From contig NZ_CP102287.1 in the NCBI RefSeq assembly GCF_025151385.1, forward strand, positions 2,790,001-2,854,000: a stretch of 64,000 nucleotides of DNA, written 5' to 3'. The position numbers and the translations under genes are program-made. Source of the DNA: Hoylesella buccalis ATCC 35310 (GTDB lineage Bacteria; Bacteroidota; Bacteroidia; Bacteroidales; Bacteroidaceae). The first letter of the stretch is position 1; each line of letters starts with the position of its first letter. Below the pieces are notes generated by a model. That model had not been told where the DNA came from. It did no database searches and saw only the letters and a list, made by a program, of their open reading frames with translations. This document shows positions 58,028 through 64,000 of the stretch, one piece after another.

Positions 58028-59699
58028 CCTGACTTCGTCATCGTGTCACCCAAAAATCTTCGTCAAAGAGTTTAGCTATTCTCTGATGTCTTGCCATCAG
58101 CATAGTCTGCGTATAAACCTCCTTGTTCAGAGGTAGCTTGATTTGTATCGTTGTAATGGTCTTTGCCAATGCAAGCACCTTGTCTATGCTCATCTTAATC
58201 TCTGAGACTTTCAACATACGCTCCAATTCCTTGTATACTTTCAAAGCCACGAAGCAGATGCATATATGAGCCTCGATTCGTTTGCGCGTAAAGTGAAACA
58301 TGGGACGTATCTCTATCTTTGATTTGGCTATGCGGAAGGCTCGTTCCACATGCCAAAGGTTGTGATATGCCGTGTATATGTCCTGTATTGGTATATCCGT
58401 ATTGGTGAGATATCCCTTTAGGCCGTCCCATTTGGAGTCGTCGGCAACACGGTCATAATTGATGGCGACTTTCACTTCACCATCCATGGATAAGAACTTA
58501 TTGTAACCTCTCTTGTTGATGTTGCCTTTCGTGAGCGCACCATGCTTGTAAGCCTTTTCCAACCTGCGTATTCCCTTTTCCCGGTTATAGGCATCTTTCT
58601 TAGCACGGTCATCTGTATAGCCGACCAAGAGACGACGTCCGCCTCCTTTGTCATATTCAACCATCTGGCAGTCGCGCTTGGGCTGTTCCAGTATCCAGTT
58701 CTTGACCTCTTGACTTTCATTCTTTATCTTCGCACCTATTATATACTTGTAGCCGTGCGATTCAAGTTCCGCTATGTTGGCATTGTTCATCAGACCAGAA
58801 TCTGCCACTACAACGAAGTTTTCCAATCCGTATTTGCTTACAAACTCGTTTATCGTCGGCAGCATCGTATGACCCTCATATTTGTTGCCTTCATGGATGC
58901 AATAGGCAAGCGGATAGCCACCAAGGCTGACAAGCAGTCCAAGTATGATTTGAGGATTACTGTGACGTCCCTCTTTCGAGAAACCTGTCTTGCGTAATTC
59001 GTCCTCATAATCCGCTTCAAAGTAAAGTGTGGTAACATCATAGAATAACACACCGATATTTCCACCGAACAGTTTAGCTGTATGTTGCACGCTTATGTCC
59101 TGTACGATTTCGTGCTGATGGTCGCTAAGCTTGTCAAGATAGCGATAGATTTTTGAGAGATCCATATCTTCGTCAAAGTGGTTTTTAAGGTATTCCACCG
59201 TGGCAGCTTTGCTTGTTGGATATGCCAAACGAGCCTTAACAAGCTTGCGGAATACATCATCGTCAATCCGATTGAAACCAATCCTGTCAAACGTGCGGTC
59301 TAATATCAAGTCGCATCCGTTGAGAAAGATATTGCTGACATTGGACAGGACACGGCGGACTTCTTCACGCTCATGGTCACAGGCCTCACGTTCCTCGCCG
59401 AATAGATCAAGCTGGGGCTGGCGGCGTGAATTCTCTCTGGAAATCCATTCTTTTGCTTCAATGACAAGATTTTCAACCTCACCTTCATTATAGGCTACTC
59501 CAATTGTGGCAAGTTCCTTCATTTTGCCTCCAATTTTCTCAACAACGATAACTCCGATATTGCCAGATGGATATTTCTTTTTGCGGACAAACATAGTTAA
59601 AATATCTTTCGTGTCACCCAATATTAGATGACACAAAGATACAAAATAGTGTTTATCAACCAGTTATAAAATACATGTTTTTTGAGTGACGAAGTCAGG
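58028..59699 (-). mobile_element. IS1634-type insertion sequence, 1672 bp
   Basis: Terminal inverted repeats CCTGACTTCGTCA (58028-58040) and its exact complement (59687-59699), one transposase gene, and a 75-bp direct duplication of target. Long and variable duplications are known for IS1634 and IS1549 of this branch of the IS4 superfamily, and the transposase fits that branch. Perfect repeats and an intact gene point to a recent insertion. Confidence 0.93.
58038..59594 (-). CDS. IS1634-family DDE transposase
   Basis: 518 residues from the ATG at 59594 (MFVRKKKYPSGNIGVIVVEK); 14 more codons upstream lie over the element's own -7 box (TATCTTTG, 59641-59634) and are rejected. Catalytic residues in this numbering: Asp186 (VLFYDVTTLYFEA), Asp265 (VVADSGLMNN) and Glu417 (WHVERAFRIAKSKIEIRP). 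The stop codon lies inside the left terminal repeat. Complete and probably active. Confidence 0.93.
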   Translation of the reverse strand: MFVRKKKYPSGNIGVIVVEKIGGKMKELATIGVAYNEGEVENLVIEAKEWISRENSRRQPQLDLFGEEREACDHEREEVRRVLSNVSNIFLNGCDLILDRTFDRIGFNRIDDDVFRKLVKARLAYPTSKAATVEYLKNHFDEDMDLSKIYRYLDKLSDHQHEIVQDISVQHTAKLFGGNIGVLFYDVTTLYFEADYEDELRKTGFSKEGRHSNPQIILGLLVSLGGYPLAYCIHEGNKYEGHTMLPTINEFVSKYGLENFVVVADSGLMNNANIAELESHGYKYIIGAKIKNESQEVKNWILEQPKRDCQMVEYDKGGGRRLLVGYTDDRAKKDAYNREKGIRRLEKAYKHGALTKGNINKRGYNKFLSMDGEVKVAINYDRVADDSKWDGLKGYLTNTDIPIQDIYTAYHNLWHVERAFRIAKSKIEIRPMFHFTRKRIEAHICICFVALKVYKELERMLKVSEIKMSIDKVLALAKTITTIQIKLPLNKEVYTQTMLMARHQRIAKLFDEDFWVTR

Positions 59700-59774
59700 A
59701 GAGCAAATAGAAATAGATTCTTCCTTAAAAGGGAGATTCAAACTCTATAAAACAGAAAACAATTACAACTTCTT
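59700..59774 (+). repeat. Right copy of the 75-bp target-site duplication
   Basis: Identical to 57953-58027 over all 75 bases, which again suggests recent transposition. Confidence 0.95.
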
Positions 59775-60122
59775 GGAGTTAGACACGAAAACAGGAAAGA
59801 TAAAGCAAGTGCAATGGTCTTTGGATGCGAAGAACGAATGCACTGTCATAATTAACAATGTAGATTTATCATGGGGGACAGGTTATGGTTCTGGCAGTTT
59901 TGAGTTGTACCCGACAAGTAATATGTATCAATTCATTCTAATCGATAAAACTAATGGACGTAAATGGCATGTTCAATGGGGACTTGAAAATGCCAATCGC
60001 TGGATACGGTACATAGACTAATTTATGAAAGAATCCCCCTCTCTCCGCTTAGTAAATTCAACAAATCATTGATTTATAATAACTTAAATGATTTTTGCGC
60101 TCTTGGTTTTTCTTTGCCCCAC

Positions 60123-60146
60123 TTCTAATGACCGATTTGGGTTAAA
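60123..60146 (-). repeat. Right arm of the 24-bp perfect inverted repeat
   Basis: Exact reverse complement of 57311-57334 (core CTAATGACCGATTTGGG). Both arms have GGCAAAGAAAAA-type sequence on their outer or neighbouring side (57297-57308 and, inverted, 60106-60120). They enclose the two-gene cassette and the insertion sequence. Confidence 0.85.
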
Positions 60147-60239
60147 GATTGATGATTCAACATGAGAATCGACTAGCTTTGTCGGTGTTTATGCTTCCGG
60201 CTTTATCCTCCATGCAATAATCCCGGTTTTTCAAGAATT

Positions 60240-60572
60240 GTTCATATTTTTGGTATTTTCAAAATGTTCATTCTAGAAAAATGATGCTCTTTTTGGATAG
60301 TTTTTAGCACCTTTTTGCACAACCGTCGGTCTGTTTTGATGCAATAGCATGCAGTTTGCCTTTCTATAGCATGCAGTTTGTCCCCAAAACTCAATGCTTT
60401 GGCACTCCAATCTGTATGCTTTTTTAGTCTTAAAGCATTGCTTTTGCCTGTACACAGATTTATCTATTGAGTGTAAGTTGTTGAAAAACAGACACAAAGA
60501 AAAATCGCATATTTGCGCCCAATGACCTGTTTGGTTGCAAATATGCGAGTGTTTGACACAGTTGTCAACATA
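60240..60572 (+). repeat. Dispersed intergenic element, copy F
   Basis: Order as in copy E: GGTATTTTCAAAATGTTCAT (60255-60274), TTTTTAGCACC, GCAATAGCATGCAGTTTG, CTATAGCATGCAGTTTG, AAAGCATTGCTTTTG, then the terminal hairpin TCGCATATTTGC (60505-60516)/GCAAATATGCGA (60537-60548) and GTTGTCAACAT. The rest of 60022-60625 shows no gene. Confidence 0.75.
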
Positions 60573-60625
60573 TTTCGTATGTTAACCGCTATGTTTTTAT
60601 CTGCTCAGTTTTCTGTTTGCGGCCA

Positions 60626-62125
60626 CTAATTGATGCCGGTTGCCTTTTGCAACATCATTTTTTTGCCGTTGACGATATAGATGCCTGGCTGGGTGATGTT
60701 GGTAACTTTCTTGCCATCTAGGGTGTATATTTCGGTCTTTTTCTCGCTGACTTTCTGCTCAAGAGCCTCGATGCCAGTTGTGTTGATTACGAAGTTGGCC
60801 TCTACAACCGGACTGAACACATTGTAGCCAGCGGCGATAATAAGCAATCTGCAGCTCTCCTGGACGATGATTTTTGCAGCCTTTGATGGCAAAATTTCCG
60901 GGTTCTCAACCAGTTCTGTCGAATCCTTGGCTGTCGTGGACAGCCAGATGGAAACCGCTCTTTCATCGTCGGCGTCGACCAACACCTCAACCGGTCCGTT
61001 GAATGTTCCTCCCATTGGAGATACTCTCGGGGCCTTCAAAGGCTTTTTGGCTTTGACGGTGAGCACATAGCTTGCGATGGTTGGCCTGTAAACTGCGTCG
61101 CCCAGGTAGCTGGCCGTAATCGTGGCGACACCTGGCTTTACTGAATACAGGTCGCCATACTGATCGACAACGCAAACGCTCTCATCCGAACTGGCATATT
61201 TGATGGGTTTCACACCATTTGGATTTTTAAGTTCCAAACCATGTCCATTATCCGGACTTTCGATAGTATAGGTATCAGCAACGAAGTGGAAGCCTGCATC
61301 TTGCCGCACCACATATCTGGCTTCTGTCACCTCACTATACTTGCCTTCCTTGCTTGTGACGGCCTTGATGGTCATACTCTTGTCCACCTTGATGGTGGAT
61401 GTGTAGGTCATTCGTTTTGATCCTTCCAGCTTAGGGTTGCTGCCATCCAAAGTATACAGCACCTTGTATGTGCCTGCTTCCATTCCGTCGACGGTAATTG
61501 TATTTTCTTGTGCTTCGTCGTATCTCCCGCCGGCCAATGAGAATGTTGGTGCAACCAGCCCAGCAGCACCCTTATCCTCTTTGTAGGTAATGGCTAGCGA
61601 CTTAATATACAGCGTGCTCTTCACTTTTGAAGTCTGGTTGATGACAATCTCTATCTTTCCTTCCTGTGGTGCATCGGGAACCATGAATTCATATTCCTTT
61701 AAATCGTTTGTCAGGGAAACCTTAGAACCATAAGCCACACCATTGACCGAAGCCGACATATCTGCGGCCGTTTCATCTTTCAACTTTCTGGCTGTTACTT
61801 TGATTTTTGTTACCTTTCCTATCAAGTCTGTCGTAAACATTGTTGCATGACTGGCTGGCTTTGTTGGCTTGCCTATGGCTTGTCCCGATTTGGGTACAAA
61901 TGTATAATAGTTGGTTTCTGGCGAGGTAACAGTCCAGTTCAGTCCATTCAGCTCGGTAGTAATACTATCCTGATTTAGGTGATTAGAGCCGAAATTGTAA
62001 AATCCCTGCCCTCCACTTGTCTTACTCTTATCCCAAGTAAAACTCCATGTACTTTCTTGTGCGAATGCCACGGACGATACTGTCGCCAGCAACAGAAGCA
62101 GCAACACTTTCTTGATACTTTTCAT
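60626..62125 (-). CDS. Secreted multidomain protein with sorting-like C terminus
   Basis: 499 residues. Signal peptide to SSVAFAQ. Residues about 25-185 form a beta-sandwich of unknown family; about 190-275 is a chitobiase/beta-hexosaminidase C-terminal type domain (YTLDGSNPKLEGSKRM ... VTSKEGKYSEVTEA); about 285-360 is a BIG2-like domain (YASSDESVCVVDQYGDLYSV, GVATITASYLGDA); a further sheet domain follows. The C terminus (TEIYTLDGKKV ... QPGIYIVNGKKMMLQK) is the Prevotella variant of a type A sorting domain. It is probably exported by type IX secretion. No catalytic motif recognised. Confidence 0.82.
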   Translation of the reverse strand: MKSIKKVLLLLLLATVSSVAFAQESTWSFTWDKSKTSGGQGFYNFGSNHLNQDSITTELNGLNWTVTSPETNYYTFVPKSGQAIGKPTKPASHATMFTTDLIGKVTKIKVTARKLKDETAADMSASVNGVAYGSKVSLTNDLKEYEFMVPDAPQEGKIEIVINQTSKVKSTLYIKSLAITYKEDKGAAGLVAPTFSLAGGRYDEAQENTITVDGMEAGTYKVLYTLDGSNPKLEGSKRMTYTSTIKVDKSMTIKAVTSKEGKYSEVTEARYVVRQDAGFHFVADTYTIESPDNGHGLELKNPNGVKPIKYASSDESVCVVDQYGDLYSVKPGVATITASYLGDAVYRPTIASYVLTVKAKKPLKAPRVSPMGGTFNGPVEVLVDADDERAVSIWLSTTAKDSTELVENPEILPSKAAKIIVQESCRLLIIAAGYNVFSPVVEANFVINTTGIEALEQKVSEKKTEIYTLDGKKVTNITQPGIYIVNGKKMMLQKATGIN

Positions 62126-62223
62126 TTTTTTCTCTTTTTGTATTTTATTGATTTGACAATGATATTTCTACTACTTGAAACATAGGTCCCTCGGATGACC
62201 GTTAGAGGTTTATACAAGCTTCT

Positions 62224-62240
62224 TGGTTAGCGGCTAACCA
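62224..62240. promoter_or_regulatory. Palindrome in the leader of the secreted multidomain protein
   Basis: TGGTTAGCGGCTAACCA, perfect palindrome arms of seven bases with CGG in the centre. It lies about 12 bases after the expected transcription start, so it could be an operator or a leader hairpin. Confidence 0.35.
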
Positions 62241-62258
62241 TGTTATACGAAGTGTTTG

Positions 62259-62266
62259 CAAAGATA
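62259..62266 (-). promoter_or_regulatory. -7 box of the secreted multidomain protein gene
   Basis: TATCTTTG on the minus strand, start near 62252 and a leader of about 127 bases. Intervals 62267-62470 hold only AT-rich sequence. Confidence 0.55.
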
Positions 62267-62471
62267 TGAAAAATTAATTAAATAAGGTTTCTTTTTGGGC
62301 ATTTGTAAATGAAAATCTATGTTTTTGTGATAAAAAGTTTGTATTTATGCGGTTATTGTTTCCTTTTGTGGTAATTTCTATTTTGGCGATGATGTGGGTG
62401 TACTTGAATCGTTGAAACTTTCTAATCATTGAGTTGTTTCTGCTACTCCGGAAATTTTCCAACCATTTTAT

Positions 62472-62634
62472 TTTGTTACGAGCTTAGTTTGCAGTATCTT
62501 TGCATAAAATAGGCGGCACCTCAGCAATTACAAACAAGCTTGATTGCGTTCGGTTTGCGCTATCTTTGCATAAAAGAGGTTGCGCCTCAGCAAAGCAAGT
62601 AAACTTTCTTTGGCTTCGGCTTGCACTCTTTTTG
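62472..62634 (+). promoter_or_regulatory. Triplicated 66-bp promoter unit upstream of purL
   Basis: -7 boxes occur at 62495-62502 (TATCTTTG), 62561-62568 (TATCTTTG) and 62627-62634 (TCTTTTTG), exactly 66 bases apart. The first has TTTG 19 bases upstream (62472-62475), the second TTG 18 bases upstream (62540-62542). Units also share GCCTCAGCAA or CACCTCAGCAA after the box. The third box has lost the A of the consensus. Confidence 0.7.
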
Positions 62635-62671
62635 CAATAACTAACATTCGCCAAACTAATAATAAAGATAT

Positions 62672-64000
62672 ATGATTCTCTTCTTTAAAACCCCGCAAGA
62701 AACCATTATTGCCACCGAGATGGACCATCAACCCTCACAGGAAGAAACCAGCAAACTGTGCTGGCTCTTCGGTGGAGCAGAATGTATAGATACACAACAG
62801 CTTGATGGAATCTATGTGGGGCCTCGCCGTGAGATGGTGACACCGTGGAGTACGAATGCCGTAGAGATTACCGAGAACATGAATCTGAGCGGTATCACGC
62901 GTATCGAGGAATACTTCCCGGTAAGCTCCAAGGAGGCCACGCACGACCCGATGTTGCAGCGTATGTACGAGAAATTGGACCAGAGCTTGTTCACCGTGAA
63001 CCATGAGCCGGAGCCCATCAAGCTGGTGGAGAACCTGGAGCAGTATAATGAGGACGAGGGATTGGCTCTTTCACCTGAGGAGATGGCGTACCTGCACACC
63101 ATAGAAAAGCAGAACGGACGGCCGCTCACCGACAGCGAGATATTCGGATTCGCACAGATTAACTCGGAGCATTGCCGACACAAGATATTCAGCGGCACGT
63201 TCATCATCGACGGGGAGGAGAAAGAGTCGTCGCTCTTTGCGATGATCAAACGCACTACACAGGAGAATCCCGGCAAGATTTTGTCTGCCTACAAGGATAA
63301 CGTAGCCTTCGCACAAGGCCCTGTTATCGAGCAGTTCGCACCCGCTGATCAGTCGACCAGCGACTATTTCCAGGTGGAGGACATTGAGAGCGTGATTTCA
63401 CTGAAAGCCGAAACCCACAACTTCCCCACCACCGTGGAGCCGTTCAACGGTGCCGCAACGGGTACGGGAGGCGAGATTCGCGACCGCATGGGTGGTGGCG
63501 TAGGGTCGTGGCCGTTGGCCGGAACGGCGGTGTACATGACCGCTTATCCGCGTTTGGAAGGCGATTCTCGCACGTGGGAGGACATCCTGCCCGTGCGGAA
63601 GTGGTTGTATCAGACTCCCGAACAAATACTCATCAAGGCCTCGAACGGTGCCAGCGACTTCGGAAACAAGTTCGGTCAACCGCTCATCTGCGGTTCGGTG
63701 CTGACGTTCGAACATCAGGAAGACGATCAGAAGCTGGCCTACGACAAGGTTATCATGCTGGCTGGGGGCGTTGGTTACGGCAAAAAACGTGACTGTTTGA
63801 AGAAAGAACCACAGAAAGGAAACAAGGTCGTGGTGGTTGGAGGCGACAACTACCGCATCGGACTGGGTGGCGGAAGCGTGTCGTCCGTTGACACAGGGCG
63901 CTACACCAGCGGCATTGAGCTGAACGCTATACAGCGTGCGAACCCCGAGATGCAGAAGCGCGCCTACAACTTGGTGCGTGCCTTGGTGGAGGAAAAGGAA
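62672..64000 (+). CDS. purL: Phosphoribosylformylglycinamidine synthase, N-terminal part
   Basis: 443 codons from the ATG at 62672 to the window edge with no stop, so the 3' part lies outside. The full large-type enzyme has about 1230 residues. It converts FGAR to FGAM with glutamine in purine synthesis. Visible are the linker and first synthase domain: CWLFGGAECIDTQQLDG, QINSEHCRHKIFSG (shown in part; conserved His), KAETHNFPTTVEPFNGAATG with the phosphate-binding loop, GGEIRDRMGGG, and the start of the next module (VVVVGGDNYRIGLGGGSVSS). The start follows a purine-rich AATAAAGATAT. Confidence 0.96.
   Translation, partial: MILFFKTPQETIIATEMDHQPSQEETSKLCWLFGGAECIDTQQLDGIYVGPRREMVTPWSTNAVEITENMNLSGITRIEEYFPVSSKEATHDPMLQRMYEKLDQSLFTVNHEPEPIKLVENLEQYNEDEGLALSPEEMAYLHTIEKQNGRPLTDSEIFGFAQINSEHCRHKIFSGTFIIDGEEKESSLFAMIKRTTQENPGKILSAYKDNVAFAQGPVIEQFAPADQSTSDYFQVEDIESVISLKAETHNFPTTVEPFNGAATGTGGEIRDRMGGGVGSWPLAGTAVYMTAYPRLEGDSRTWEDILPVRKWLYQTPEQILIKASNGASDFGNKFGQPLICGSVLTFEHQEDDQKLAYDKVIMLAGGVGYGKKRDCLKKEPQKGNKVVVVGGDNYRIGLGGGSVSSVDTGRYTSGIELNAIQRANPEMQKRAYNLVRALVEEKE

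Larger units (their letters stand above)
57789..60021 (+). pseudogene. Secreted beta-repeat protein interrupted by an insertion sequence
   Basis: The frame starts at 57789 (MKKFLFFLLILSIPFLGMAQ, signal peptide) and is broken at 58027; it continues exactly in frame from 59775 to 60021 once the insertion and one target copy are removed, giving 161 residues. The mature part has a coiled-coil-like segment (ISALLSKIDTLLTINNMLLE) and two copies of an about 30-residue beta repeat: RFKLYKTENNYNFLELDTKT and SFELYPTSNMYQFILIDKTN, each ending in a VQW motif. Repeats of this type are frequent in small Bacteroidetes exported proteins of unknown role. The insertion leaves an N-terminal fragment with a changed tail and no signal on the C-terminal part, so the gene is probably inactive. 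Confidence 0.88.

Overview
The window reads as a chromosomal segment of a Bacteroidales bacterium, most likely Prevotella in the broad sense. The evidence is two SusC/SusD loci, promoters of the Bacteroidetes type (TAnnTTTG, several with TTTG 19-20 bases upstream), the gene order porU-porV-ispF, a ribosomal cluster rplM-rpsI-rpsB-tsf, C-terminal sorting domains of type IX secretion cargo, and long intergenic stretches full of small repeats. No rRNA, tRNA, CRISPR array or prophage was seen.

Layout. 1-7,440: the 3' end of recG, a secreted M23/LysM peptidase, a cytoplasmic alpha-amylase, two glycosyltransferases, and a probable unannotated small RNA at 7,145-7,335. 7,442-15,023 (minus): one operon, nadK, an MsbA-like ABC exporter, a TlpA/ResA-like thioredoxin, and a separate ATPase, two MacB-type permeases and a MacA-type adaptor. 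15,394-26,056: a small lipoprotein, then a polysaccharide utilisation locus with STN-type SusC, SusD, a GH18 endo-beta-N-acetylglucosaminidase and a DUF1735/LamG lipoprotein, controlled by a FecR-like anti-sigma factor and a divergent ECF sigma factor. This is the plan of loci that use host N-glycans. 26,191-35,100 (minus): ispF, porV, a broken porU, a fumarylacetoacetate-hydrolase-family enzyme, tsf, rpsB, rpsI and rplM. 36,096-57,132: a complete starch utilisation system. A leftward operon carries malQ, susB (GH97), pulA and susA; a second leftward unit carries a LacI-type regulator, a four-helix-bundle gene and a sugar transporter; a rightward operon carries susC, susD, a SusE/SusF-like protein and a secreted amylase with a type IX sorting domain. 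57,200-60,150: a two-gene cassette inside 24-bp inverted repeats, its second gene interrupted by an IS1634-type insertion sequence with a 75-bp target duplication. 60,626-64,000: a secreted protein with a sorting-like tail and the 5' part of purL.

How it works together. In the starch system the LacI-type protein seems to bind a 14-bp palindrome, TGCAAACGTTTGCA, found once between lacI and susC and once (one mismatch) upstream of malQ. At all three promoters the centre lies 68.5-69.5 bases upstream of the last base of the -7 box, which argues for activation rather than simple repression. Starch would be cut outside by the secreted amylase, bound by SusD/SusE, imported by SusC, degraded in the periplasm by SusA, PulA and SusB, taken up by the transporter and processed by MalQ. 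The amylase depends on type IX secretion, yet porU, the secretion sortase, is split with an internal deletion in this sequence.

The most original material is intergenic: a dispersed family of 300-400-bp elements whose terminal hairpin shows a compensatory base-pair change, two other repeat families, the small RNA, and a 66-bp triplicated promoter unit upstream of purL.
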